This document shows, piece by piece, positions 1 to 7,744 of a DNA stretch of 13,506 nucleotides (its first letter is position 1; every line of letters starts with the position of its first letter). The notes under the pieces were generated by a model, which worked only from the letters and a program-made list of their open reading frames with translations, was not told the origin of the DNA and did no database searches. The stretch covers positions 1 through 13,506 of the forward strand of contig JBDTLH010000372.1 of the NCBI GenBank assembly GCA_039934875.1, read 5' to 3'. The stretch is from JBDTLH01 sp039934875 (GTDB lineage: Bacteria > Acidobacteriota > Terriglobia > Terriglobales > Acidobacteriaceae). Made by a program: the position numbers and the translations under genes.

Positions 1-135
1 GAGCGTCCGGCATTCATCAACGATGTCCTAGATCGCTATCAATCCGTCGCATGTGATCGTCCCGGCGAAGAAAATGTCTTCCGCTTCTATCAAATGGACA
101 TCACCCTCGCGCGCGCAGCCGAAGCCCCAGACTGA
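1..135 (+). CDS. C-terminal fragment of an unidentified protein
   Basis: Frame 1 is open from the window edge for 44 codons and stops at TGA 133-135; the other two + frames stop early. The visible residues begin ERPAFINDVLDRYQ and end with ITLARAAEAPD. Composition and the C/G-rich third positions look like coding sequence, but no motif identifies a family and the start lies outside the window. It runs in the same direction as the permease, with 290 bp between them, so co-transcription is not evident. It could be a chance open stretch because it is so short. Function unknown. Confidence 0.45.
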   Translation, partial: ERPAFINDVLDRYQSVACDRPGEENVFRFYQMDITLARAAEAPD

Positions 136-425
136 CACCTGGATCGCCAGCGCAGTCCAAAACCCGACTCTTATTGCGGGACTGCCGCGGAAGACGTGCG
201 TCATAAATGCGCATGGCGACTGATGCGGAATAGCAGATGCCTTGGCTACGGCGCTCTTGATTTCGGGCTATCGTTTTCCCCACGTTGAAATGTGGAGGTA
301 ATCAACGCTGCCGCTACGCGGCTGCTTCGTCCGAATAATGCGGGGGGGCGGGTCACCTTATTCCTTACCGATTACCCTTTACCGATTTGTTTGAAACCTT
401 TTCCCCTCTCATCCGTATTTACCTC
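136..425. other. Non-coding gap upstream of the permease
   Basis: I see no convincing gene here. A minus frame at 101-283 and a + frame from 292 are open but have no protein-like character and overlap real genes. The gap contains a G7 run (about 340-346), a GGAGG-like string at 293-297 with no suitable start codon after it, and a heptamer array just before the permease start. Permease promoter elements probably lie here, but no good -35/-10 pair is visible. Confidence 0.5.
365..385. repeat. Heptamer tandem array, TTACCGA type
   Basis: Three consecutive 7-bp units read TTACCGA, TTACCCT, TTACCGA, followed by TT. The stretch before them (358-364, TTATTCC) may be a more degenerate unit. The array ends 40 bp before the permease start. 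The sequence shows the 7-bp period directly; no function is known to me. Three other gaps in this window carry unrelated or partly similar 7-bp patterns. Confidence 0.6.
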
Positions 426-2969
426 ATGCAAACCCTCGCCCAGGACCTTCGCTACGCTCTCCGGCAACTGCGGCTCTCTCCCATCTTCGCCACCACCGCG
501 ATTGTGACCCTGGCCCTGGGCATCGGCGCAACCACTGCCATCTTTTCGCTCGTTCACTCCATCATGCTGCGCTCCCTGCCGGTCGCCGATCCCGCCAGCC
601 TCTATCGCATCGGCGACAGCGACGAGTGCTGCGTCGAAAGCGGGCTGCAGGACGATTGGAGCATCTTCTCCTACGCCCTCTATCAGCGCTTCCAGCAGGC
701 CGCACCCGAGTTCGAGCAGTTGGCTGCCTTCCAGGGCGGCGGCGGCGGACTAGGCGTGCGCCGCGCCGACAGCCATGAGCCCGCCAAACCGCTGCGCGGT
801 GAGTTCGTCAGCGGAAACTATTTCTCCATGTTCGGCGTCAACGCCTTCGCCGGACGCACCCTTACTCCCAGCGACGACCGGCCCTCCGCTGCGCCTGCCG
901 CCGTCCTCAGCTATCGCGAGTGGCAGCAGTCCTACGCCTCCGATCCCAAAGTGCTCGGAGCCACCTTCATCCTCGAAGGACATTCCTTCACCATCGTCGG
1001 CATCGCCCCGCCCGGCTTCTATGGCGACACCCTGCGCAGCGATCCTCCCGCCCTCTGGCTCCCCCTGCAACAGGAGCCGATGGTCATGGGCGACAACTCG
1101 CGGCTCAACCTTCCCGCAACCAACTGGCTGCGGATCATCGGCCGGTTGAAGCCCGGCGCCAGCTCCTCCACTCTGCCCGCGCGCTTCACCACCATCATCC
1201 GCCAATGGATCCCAGAGAGCGGCATGACCACCGATCCCGAACAGTCAGCGCGCATCCGCAAACGTCTCCCCCAGCAACATGTTGAGGTCGTGCCCGCCGG
1301 CGGCGGCGTCGCCATCATGAAGCGCGAATACCATGACAGCTTGCGCCTGCTGATGATCATCTGCGCCGTGGTGCTGCTGATCGCCTGCGCCAACATCGCC
1401 AACCTGCTGCTCGCCCGCGGAGCAGTGCGCCGCCAGCAAACCTCCGTGCAACTCGCGCTAGGCATCTCGCGTCGCCGCCTTGTCCGCCAGGCCCTCACCG
1501 AAAGCGTTCTCCTGGCCGGGCTCGGCGGTCTTGCCGGAATCGCCGTCGCCTATGCCGGCACCCGCCTCGTGCTGGCCCTCGCCTTTCACAGCGCACACTT
1601 CGTTCCCATCCATGCCACGCCCTCGCTCCCGGTGCTCGCCTTCGCCTTCATACTCTCGCTGCTCACCGGCGTTCTCTTCGGCACCGCGCCCGCCTGGCTC
1701 GCGACCCATGCCGATCCCGCCGAGGCGTTGCGCGGCGCAAACCGCAGCACCCGCGACAGCTCTTCCTTGCCCCAGAAGGCGCTGGTCATCGTGCAGGCGA
1801 CTCTCTCCGTGGTGCTGCTCGCCAGCGCCGGAATGCTCACCCACAGCCTGCGCAATATGGAACATCGCGATTTCGGCTTCGCCCCGCAAAACCGCGTCGC
1901 GGTGGAGTTGCAGCCACCGCCGGCCAGCTACACGCCCGAACGTCTCGCCGCTCTCTACCGCGCCGCGATTGAGCGTCTCGACCGCATTCCCGGCGTCGAA
2001 CGCGCCGCATTCGTCATGTACAACCCCCTCTCCGGCGACAACTGGGGAGAAGGGGTCGCTGTCGAAGGCAAGCCGCAGACGGAAGACAGCGACGCCTCCT
2101 GGGAGCGCGTCAGCGCCGGCTTCTTTGAGACCGTCGGAGAACCCATCCTGCGCGGCCGCGGCATCACCGAACAGGACAACGCCAATACCCGCCCCATCGC
2201 CGTCGTCAACGAAGCCTTCGCGAAGAAGTTCTTCCCCAATGAAGACCCACTGGGCAAGCACTTCGGAATGGATCTTCCCGCCTATGCCGGCACCTACGAG
2301 ATCGTCGGCGTCGTGCGGGACGCCAAATACACTGATCCGCAAGGCAAAACCCGCTCCATGTTTTTCGTGCCCCTGGCCCAGACCGCTCCCTATAAAGGGT
2401 CAATCGAGCGGGTCGAGACCGAGTCCCACTTCATGCGCGGCGCCATGCTGCTCTATCACGGAGAGACCGGCTCGCTCGAACCTCAACTCCGCCGCGCCCT
2501 TGGCGAGGTGGACGCAAACCTGGCCATCATCTCCGTCCAACCCTTCCCCGAGCTGATCGCCATCAACTTCGACCAGCAGCGCGCGGTCGCCCAGCTCGCC
2601 GGACTCTTCGGCATCCTCGCCCTGATACTCGCCGCCGTGGGACTTTACGGCGTCACCGCCTATACCGTGGCCCGCCGCACCAACGAGATCGGCGTGCGCA
2701 TGGCGCTCGGCGCGAACCGCACCAATGTCATCCGTCTGGTCCTGCGCGGCGCATTTCTGCAAATCGCAATCGGACTCGCAATCGGCATCCCACTCGCCAT
2801 CGCCGCCGGACGCCTGCTCGGCTCGCAGCTCTATCAGGTCTCCAGTTGGGACCCCGCCGCCCTGGCCACCGCCATCGCCCTGCTCGCCCTCTGCGCCCTG
2901 CTCGCCTCCATTATCCCCGCCCAGCGCGCCGCCTCCGTTGACCCGGTAAAAACTCTGCGCACGGAATGA
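426..2969 (+). CDS. ADOP-type duplicated MacB/FtsX permease
   Basis: An 847-aa inner-membrane protein made of two fused MacB/FtsX-like halves. Predicted membrane segments are near residues 22-45, 307-330, 356-386, 402-425, 451-474, 720-748, 772-798 and 811-832. A large periplasmic domain lies in each half (about 50-300 and 480-715). Each half ends alike: DPAEALRG (430-437) and DPVKTLRTE (839-847). The second cytoplasmic coupling loop is canonical, NEIGVRMALGA (753-763); in the first the matching residues are TSVQLALGI (339-347). I start at ATG 426 because MQTLAQDLRYALRQL is the usual family N-terminus; an in-frame ATG at 387 would add 13 untypical residues. MacB-type permeases couple ATP hydrolysis in the cytoplasm to work in the periplasm, such as efflux or lipoprotein handling. 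ADOP genes lack an adjacent ATPase, and none is visible here. Substrate unknown. Confidence 0.93.
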   Translation: MQTLAQDLRYALRQLRLSPIFATTAIVTLALGIGATTAIFSLVHSIMLRSLPVADPASLYRIGDSDECCVESGLQDDWSIFSYALYQRFQQAAPEFEQLAAFQGGGGGLGVRRADSHEPAKPLRGEFVSGNYFSMFGVNAFAGRTLTPSDDRPSAAPAAVLSYREWQQSYASDPKVLGATFILEGHSFTIVGIAPPGFYGDTLRSDPPALWLPLQQEPMVMGDNSRLNLPATNWLRIIGRLKPGASSSTLPARFTTIIRQWIPESGMTTDPEQSARIRKRLPQQHVEVVPAGGGVAIMKREYHDSLRLLMIICAVVLLIACANIANLLLARGAVRRQQTSVQLALGISRRRLVRQALTESVLLAGLGGLAGIAVAYAGTRLVLALAFHSAHFVPIHATPSLPVLAFAFILSLLTGVLFGTAPAWLATHADPAEALRGANRSTRDSSSLPQKALVIVQATLSVVLLASAGMLTHSLRNMEHRDFGFAPQNRVAVELQPPPASYTPERLAALYRAAIERLDRIPGVERAAFVMYNPLSGDNWGEGVAVEGKPQTEDSDASWERVSAGFFETVGEPILRGRGITEQDNANTRPIAVVNEAFAKKFFPNEDPLGKHFGMDLPAYAGTYEIVGVVRDAKYTDPQGKTRSMFFVPLAQTAPYKGSIERVETESHFMRGAMLLYHGETGSLEPQLRRALGEVDANLAIISVQPFPELIAINFDQQRAVAQLAGLFGILALILAAVGLYGVTAYTVARRTNEIGVRMALGANRTNVIRLVLRGAFLQIAIGLAIGIPLAIAAGRLLGSQLYQVSSWDPAALATAIALLALCALLASIIPAQRAASVDPVKTLRTE

Positions 2970-3009
2970 GGGCGGCGGCGGCATGGTTCAGCCCAGCGTG
3001 CCAACGCAA

Positions 3010-4794
3010 TCACAAATCACGCAGCTCCCGCGAAACCTTCATCTTCTGCCGCACCAGCCGCGCCATTTCAGCCACGTCGTTCTGCCGCTCCGCCGAGGAG
3101 AGTTCCGCTCCGAGGCGGCGCTGCTCGCGCTCGAGATGCATGCGGCGCAATGCCATCACCGAATGGCGCAGCAACTCCACATTGAAATCATCGCCCGCGG
3201 ATGATTCCATCAAGACGCTCGCGAGCACCCGCCGGGCGTCATCTTCGAGGGGCAGGTCGGTCACATGCTGCGCCTCTGGATTAGCGAGCAACACTGTAAA
3301 CAGCGACTCCGTGCCTAATCCTTCCTGCAGTAACTCGTGGGCCATCGCTTCGCGCAGATGCTGCTGCGTCTCGAAAAATTCCGCAGGGACGCCGGGCGCG
3401 AGCGCCCGCAAGAGCACCTTCTCGGAATCGGTGATGGCGCCCACGGCCTGCGCTGTCACTTGTCGAGTGGCGCGGGTCACCGCCGCCTGCTTCAACTCCT
3501 GGCGCAAGGTGGTCGAATCAATGCCCAATTTCTGCGCGGCATCCATCGCCAGCTCGTCGCGCTTAATGCGGTTCGGTATGCGTTGGATGTGGGGGAGGAG
3601 CCAGTTCACCGCTTTGACCTTGGCGTCGGCGGTGCGCTGAGGGAAGAGAGCGCGCGCCCGCTCAATCAAGTAATCCGTATAGGGCAGCGAGGCTTTGAGG
3701 GCCTGGGCATAGGCTTCCTTGCCCCTGCGACGGATGTACAGGTCAGGATCGAAGCCGGCGTCGAGCGTCAATATGCGGACGTTGAACTCCTCCTCAAGCA
3801 GCAGCGCCAGCGATTTCTCGGTCGCGTTCGCGCCGGCGTTGTCGGGATCGAAGTTGACTACGATGTTCTTCGAGAACCGGCCTAGCAGCCGTACCTGCAC
3901 CTCGCTGAACGCGGTTCCCGATGTGGCAATCACATTCTGAAATCCCGAGGCATAGACGGTGATGCAATCGACATTGCCCTCGACCACGATGGCGTAATCG
4001 AGTTTGCGGATCGCGTCTTTTGCCTTGTCTAGATTAAAGAGCACCCGCCCTTTGGTATAGATCGGCGTCTCGGGGGAGTTCAGGTATTTCGGGCCGGACT
4101 TGTCGTCATTCGATAGAGTGCGTCCGGTGAAGGCGATGATGCGGCCCGCCTCATTCGCGATGGGAAAGAGCACGCGATTGCGGAAGGTAGGATAGAGCGC
4201 GTTCACTCCGCCGGTCTCGTCCTTCCACTTGAAGAGTCCGGAGAGCTTCAACTGCTCTTCGTTAAACTGCGCATTCTTTATGAAGCGGTCGCGCAAGTGG
4301 AACCCGCTCTCCGGGGCGTAGCCGATGCGAAAGGCCTTTATCGTGTTTTCATCGAGGCCGCGCTGCTGCGAGAGATACTCCCGCGCGCGTGCTCCCTCCG
4401 GAGAGTGCAACTGCTGCTGAAACCACTCCGCCGCGCGGTCGTGCATCTCCAGTAATGCTCCGCGCTGCTGCGCCTCCGCTGCCTCCTGGGGAGAGAACTG
4501 CTGCTTGGGCAGTTGAATTCCCATCTTTTGCGCGACCATTCGCACCGACTCGGGAAACGTCACGTTCTCGATCTCTTTTACAAACTGAAAGACGTCTCCC
4601 GACTTGCCGCAGCCGAAACAATGGTAGAACTGCCGCGTCTGATGCACCGAAAACGACGCGGTCTTCTCCTGATGAAACGGACACAGCCCCTGCCAATTCT
4701 GTGCGCCTGCCTTCTTCAGGCGCACATAATCGCCGATGATGCGGACGATATCGGTTTGCTCTTTGAGCTGTTGTGTGAAATCAACCGGAGGCAT
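3010..4794 (-). CDS. dnaG: DNA primase DnaG
   Basis: This enzyme makes the RNA primers for leading- and lagging-strand DNA synthesis and works with the replicative helicase. The protein has 594 aa, normal for the family. The N-terminal CHC2 zinc-binding domain has C38, H41, C59 and C62 (CPFH and CFGC). The catalytic core follows: YLNSPETPIYTKG (237-249), then the TOPRIM domain with VVEG (270-273, catalytic E272), SGTAFSE (292-298) and NFDPDNAG (314-321, metal-binding D316 and D318). The C-terminal third is helical and diverged, as expected of the helicase-binding region. ATG 4794 is chosen because MPPVDFTQQLKEQTDIV aligns with the family start; only a weak ribosome binding site precedes it. 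It is the last gene of the minus-strand block and is not followed by rpoD, its frequent partner elsewhere. It converges on the permease with 40 bp between stops. Confidence 0.97.
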   Translation of the reverse strand: MPPVDFTQQLKEQTDIVRIIGDYVRLKKAGAQNWQGLCPFHQEKTASFSVHQTRQFYHCFGCGKSGDVFQFVKEIENVTFPESVRMVAQKMGIQLPKQQFSPQEAAEAQQRGALLEMHDRAAEWFQQQLHSPEGARAREYLSQQRGLDENTIKAFRIGYAPESGFHLRDRFIKNAQFNEEQLKLSGLFKWKDETGGVNALYPTFRNRVLFPIANEAGRIIAFTGRTLSNDDKSGPKYLNSPETPIYTKGRVLFNLDKAKDAIRKLDYAIVVEGNVDCITVYASGFQNVIATSGTAFSEVQVRLLGRFSKNIVVNFDPDNAGANATEKSLALLLEEEFNVRILTLDAGFDPDLYIRRRGKEAYAQALKASLPYTDYLIERARALFPQRTADAKVKAVNWLLPHIQRIPNRIKRDELAMDAAQKLGIDSTTLRQELKQAAVTRATRQVTAQAVGAITDSEKVLLRALAPGVPAEFFETQQHLREAMAHELLQEGLGTESLFTVLLANPEAQHVTDLPLEDDARRVLASVLMESSAGDDFNVELLRHSVMALRRMHLEREQRRLGAELSSAERQNDVAEMARLVRQKMKVSRELRDL

Positions 4795-4832
4795 GTCGCA
4801 TTGGCCTTGATTCCGTAGCGCTGAACCGAACA

Positions 4833-4857
4833 GAGTTTAGGTTACTCGAGTAAACTC
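4833..4857. promoter_or_regulatory. Palindrome in the dnaG 5' region
   Basis: A perfect 12-bp palindrome TTACTCGAGTAA (4842-4853) overlaps a larger inverted repeat with arms GAGTTTA (4833-4839) and TAAACTC (4851-4857). It lies 39-63 bp upstream of the dnaG start, a normal place for an operator. It matches neither the E. coli nor the Bacillus LexA consensus, and I do not recognise the binding protein. It could also be chance, as only the symmetry is seen. Confidence 0.3.
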
Positions 4858-4912
4858 AGGAACTCCTCACGGAAATTCCTAGTTGGCGAGACCGGGATCA
4901 CGATCGCCTCGC

Positions 4913-5195
4913 TCAAATGAGTCCCTCTGAGCGCAGCGCTGCTTCATCGAGTTCAACGTGCTGTTTCATGGCCACGCCTTCCCTTGTTGCCTCTTCAGTG
5001 AGGGCGGATGCACATTCGTTCTGTAGTAGCAACCGTTCTGTCAGCAGTGACTCTAGTTGCGCCCGGTCGCGCGCACGCGCGACAGGATATTTTTTTTGCC
5101 GGATGAATGAAGGGCGTCACAATCACCCCAAAGCCGCCGCTTTCTTGATCCCCGGTTTGCAATCGGATGAGGTGCAGCGTCAGGTCGGAACTCAT
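4913..5195 (-). pseudogene. Small gene (93 codons) interrupted at an A8 tract
   Basis: ATG 5195 follows a strong ribosome binding site and opens MSSDLTLHLIRLQTGDQE, continuing to VTPFIHPAKK (residues 26-35). There the coding strand has eight A (complement of 5090-5097). Read as it stands, the frame continues into an unlike Cys/Arg-rich tail. Skipping one A gives a further 58 codons, starting YPVARARDRAQLESLL and ending HVELDEAALRSEGLI before TGA at 4915-4913. The combined 93-aa product has a beta-rich N-terminal half and an amphipathic helical C-terminal half, a coherent small cytoplasmic protein. I do not recognise the family. It lies 53 bp after the mutS2 stop and 118 bp before dnaG on the same strand, so it probably shares their transcript. 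It may be a decayed gene, a slippage-expressed gene or a homopolymer sequencing error. Confidence 0.55.
5063..5086 (-). other. Perfect hairpin six bases after the A8 tract
   Basis: Arms GTCGCGCG (5066-5073) and CGCGCGAC (5076-5083) are exact reverse complements with two bases between. In RNA this allows at least a 7-bp G+C-rich stem with a 4-base loop; past one mismatch, two more C-G pairs extend it to 5063 and 5086. On the minus-strand transcript it begins six bases after the A8 tract, the spacing seen at recoding sites. It lies inside the C-terminal half of the interrupted gene (residues VARARD). Confidence 0.5.
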
Positions 5196-5205
5196 CAACT
5201 GATTA

Positions 5206-5213
5206 TCCTTCCT
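5206..5213 (-). promoter_or_regulatory. Strong ribosome binding site for the interrupted gene
   Basis: The minus strand reads AGGAAGGA here, ten bases before ATG 5195 and seven before an in-frame TTG at 5198. Most other starts in this window have no clear Shine-Dalgarno sequence, so this is the best translation signal present. It supports a real, or recently real, gene downstream of mutS2. Confidence 0.6.
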
Positions 5214-5248
5214 CTGCTCACTCTGCACAACTCCTATCCTGCCGCTAC

Positions 5249-7690
5249 CTATCCCCGCAGCTCCACCACCGTCGCCCCCGCTCCGCCCTCGTTCTGCGGA
5301 GGCTCCGCCACCGTCGCCACATGCGGATGCCGCCGCAAAAACTCCCGCAGCGCCTTGCGCAATATGCCCATGCCGCTGCCGTGGACGATGCGGATGCGGG
5401 ATTGTCCGGACAGAAATGCGCGGTCGAGAAATTTCTCCACATCGTCGGTCGCCTCATCGACGTTCTTGCCGATCACGTTGATCTCCGTCGTAGGAGCATA
5501 GTCGTCATCCTCGCGCAATGACAAGTTGATACCCCGAGAACGCGCCGCCTGGACGGGGGTCTGCATGTCCTGTTTTTGAGTGCTGACGATTACTTGTGCA
5601 ATGTCCGCGCGCGGGACCTTCACCTTCATGGGGCCCATCTGCACCTCAAAGGTGTTTTCATCCACCTTGCGGGCGATGACCGCGATCTTGCCCAGCGATT
5701 TCAGTTTGACGCTGTCGCCGACACTGACATGCTTTACAATATGCGGCTGCGCATGTTCGTCGTTCTTGTCCGCGCCAGTGGTGTGGGCCACTACTGTGGA
5801 ATTGAAGGATTCACTGAACTCGCGCCGCAACTTGGATATGCGCCGCTCGGCGTCTTTCGAGAGTTTTTGCTGCGCCGCGCGCTCCTGCACCGCATTGACC
5901 GCCTCGCGCGCCTGATACTCGAACTCGTGCAGCAGATCGCCCAGCTTGCGCTCCAGCTCTTTGGTGCGCTGGCGCTGCTCCTTCAGGCCTTCGAGTTCGA
6001 GCCGTTTCTTCTCCGCATCGACCTCGGCTTCGCGCCGCCGCAAATGAGATCGTTCTTTTTCAGCCGCTGATATTTCCTGATGGAGATGGTCGAGGAAGTT
6101 TGCGATGTCCTGTGTCTGCGTCGCCAGTTTTGCCCGCGCGTCGCCGATAATCAAATCATTCAGGCCGAGCCGTTGCGCGATATTAATGCCGGCGCTTGCG
6201 CCCGGAACTCCCATCTTCAACTCATAGGTGGGTTGTAAGGTGCGCTCGTCGAAGCCCACCGCCGCATTCAACACGCCGGGGTTATTGGTGGCGTAGATTT
6301 TGAGCGCGGTGTGGTGGGTGCTGATGATGGTGAACGCGCCGATGCGGCGAAAGTGGTCGGCAATGGCCACGGCCAGCGCCGCTCCTTCTTCCGGGTCGGT
6401 CGCCGATCCCAGTTCATCGAGCAATACCAGCGAGCGGTTGGTTGCCGCCTTCGAGATGAAATCAATGTTGGTGACGTGCGCGGAGAAGGTGGAGAGATTC
6501 TGCTCAATCGATTGATAGTCTCCGATGTCGGCCAGCACCGCGTCGAATATGGGCAGCTCCGCGTCGTCGGCGGTGACCGGAATGCCGGATTGCGCGGCCA
6601 GCGCCAGGATGCCGGTGGTTTTGAGCCCAACTGTTTTGCCGCCGGTATTCGGTCCGCTGATAATGACCTCGCGGGGGATGATCTCGCGCTGAGCACGCGC
6701 ATTCAGGTCGAAGCTCAAGGGGACCACCTGCATCCCTTTGGCACGCAGGTTGCGCATCAACACCGGATGCCGCGCCCTGATCAGCGCGACGTTTTGCTCC
6801 ACAAAGCGGGGTTCAGTCGCGCCGTATTCAATGGCGAAGCGCGCCTTGGCAAATTGCACCTCCATCTCCGCCAGCACTTCGAGCGCGATCATCAGCGCGC
6901 CGGAATATTCGCCCAGTACCCGTGTTAGTTCGAGCAGTATGCGATAGACCTCCGCCTGCTCTTCGGCAATGAGGCGCAGCAGTTCGTTGTTTTGCTCGAT
7001 TGTCTCCATGGGCTCGACATAGACGGTCTGCCCGGACGAACTCGCACCATGCACCACGCCGCCCACCTTGCGCCGCTGCTCCGTTTTGACGGGGATGACG
7101 AAGCGATCGCCGCGAATGGTAATGAGTTCCTCCTGCACGGTGCCCTCCGCACTCAGGCGCCGGAGATGGGTGCGCAGGGACTCCTGGATGGTGCGCTGCT
7201 GGCGCTCGATCTCCCGGCGGATGCGATGGAGCGCGGCAGAAGCATGGTCGGAGATCGTGCCATCGGGCTCGATCTTGCCTTGAAAAGCGCGAAGCAGCGG
7301 ACTCAAATCCACCATGCCCGCCGCCAATTCCGGGACCTCTCGCCAATTCAATCCCAGGCTCGGCGATTGCGCGATGGAGCGCCACTCGGTCGCGCGCTCC
7401 GCGAGAAACATCACTTGTCGCAACTCGTTGATTTCGAGGGCGACGCCGACGATCTTCGCCTGGTTCAGCAGATCGCGCGCGTCGAAGAGTCCGGCGAAAT
7501 CGAAGCCATTGCCAGCGCGCAGGAATTCGCGAACCTCGGAGGTAAGCCGCTGCTGCCGCTCGATCCACGCCAGCTCCGTGGTTGGCGATAGGGCCAGGAC
7601 GCGCTGCTGCCCCAGCGCCGACTGCGTGTATCCGGCGATGATCTGCAACAGCTTGTCGTATTCGAGGGCCTGGCGACTGGTGTACTGCAC
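5249..7690 (-). CDS. mutS2: MutS2-family ATPase with Smr domain
   Basis: MutS2 proteins are not mismatch-repair enzymes; family members suppress homologous recombination by acting on branched DNA, or act on collided ribosomes. The protein has 813 aa, full length. In order: a core domain beginning ALEYDKLLQIIAGYT (8-22), a clamp/lever region to about 300, and the ATPase with Walker A GPNTGGKT (346-353), Walker B LVLLDE (421-426) and STHH (457-460). A charged coiled coil follows (about 530-630), then a KOW-like beta segment (about 656-698) and a C-terminal Smr domain (737-812). Smr keeps HGSG (770-773), but the usual LDLRG segment reads INVIG (737-741). The start is GTG 7690, giving MQYTSRQALEYDK, which fits the family; no Shine-Dalgarno sequence is visible and no in-frame ATG lies just upstream. 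It diverges from the TPR gene and heads the minus-strand block. Confidence 0.96.
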   Translation of the reverse strand: MQYTSRQALEYDKLLQIIAGYTQSALGQQRVLALSPTTELAWIERQQRLTSEVREFLRAGNGFDFAGLFDARDLLNQAKIVGVALEINELRQVMFLAERATEWRSIAQSPSLGLNWREVPELAAGMVDLSPLLRAFQGKIEPDGTISDHASAALHRIRREIERQQRTIQESLRTHLRRLSAEGTVQEELITIRGDRFVIPVKTEQRRKVGGVVHGASSSGQTVYVEPMETIEQNNELLRLIAEEQAEVYRILLELTRVLGEYSGALMIALEVLAEMEVQFAKARFAIEYGATEPRFVEQNVALIRARHPVLMRNLRAKGMQVVPLSFDLNARAQREIIPREVIISGPNTGGKTVGLKTTGILALAAQSGIPVTADDAELPIFDAVLADIGDYQSIEQNLSTFSAHVTNIDFISKAATNRSLVLLDELGSATDPEEGAALAVAIADHFRRIGAFTIISTHHTALKIYATNNPGVLNAAVGFDERTLQPTYELKMGVPGASAGINIAQRLGLNDLIIGDARAKLATQTQDIANFLDHLHQEISAAEKERSHLRRREAEVDAEKKRLELEGLKEQRQRTKELERKLGDLLHEFEYQAREAVNAVQERAAQQKLSKDAERRISKLRREFSESFNSTVVAHTTGADKNDEHAQPHIVKHVSVGDSVKLKSLGKIAVIARKVDENTFEVQMGPMKVKVPRADIAQVIVSTQKQDMQTPVQAARSRGINLSLREDDDYAPTTEINVIGKNVDEATDDVEKFLDRAFLSGQSRIRIVHGSGMGILRKALREFLRRHPHVATVAEPPQNEGGAGATVVELRG

Positions 7691-7695
7691 AGAAC

Positions 7696-7730
7696 CAGTT
7701 TCAGGGTTCTGGTTGCAAGTTTCAAGTTGT
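7696..7730. repeat. Heptamer tandem array, GTTTC type, in the mutS2/TPR gap
   Basis: Five consecutive 7-bp units read CAGTTTC, AGGGTTC, TGGTTGC, AAGTTTC, AAGTTGT. The exact word AGTTTCA recurs at 7697-7703 and 7718-7724, 21 bp (three units) apart. The array fills most of the 54 bp between the two divergent start codons, so any promoters of both genes must overlap it. Confidence 0.6.
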
Positions 7731-7744
7731 ATCCTACTTCCACG

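Noticed and set aside
101..283. A 60-codon minus-strand frame at the left end
   Set aside because: GTG start with no ribosome binding site, overlaps the + fragment ending at 135, and has no protein-like pattern.
365..387. Possible CRISPR or phage attachment repeat
   Set aside because: Units are 7 bp with no spacers, and no cas, integrase or tRNA gene is present.
292..507. A 71-codon + frame beginning near a GGAGG string
   Set aside because: It runs through the heptamer array and into the permease coding region in another frame, and the GGAGG lies inside the frame rather than upstream of its start.
1458..2556. Long open frames on both strands inside the permease gene (294 and 358 codons)
   Set aside because: Typical shadows of a G+C-rich gene; residues are Pro/Ser/Arg or Gly/Glu/Asp-rich with no domain, and the permease frame is certain.
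3010..4794. A classic rpsU-dnaG-rpoD operon
   Set aside because: Neither rpsU nor rpoD flanks dnaG here; the neighbours are the interrupted small gene and a converging permease.
5063..5097. Hairpin followed by T8, looking like a + strand intrinsic terminator
   Set aside because: No + gene or promoter lies upstream, and the sequence is better explained as coding and hairpin sequence of the minus-strand small gene. An unannotated + transcript is not excluded.
4917..5501. A 194-codon open frame on the + strand across the mutS2-dnaG gap and the mutS2 3' end
   Set aside because: Composition is Ser/Ala/Arg-rich shadow sequence, it overlaps the mutS2 Smr domain, and the minus strand has the better coding signal with a ribosome binding site.
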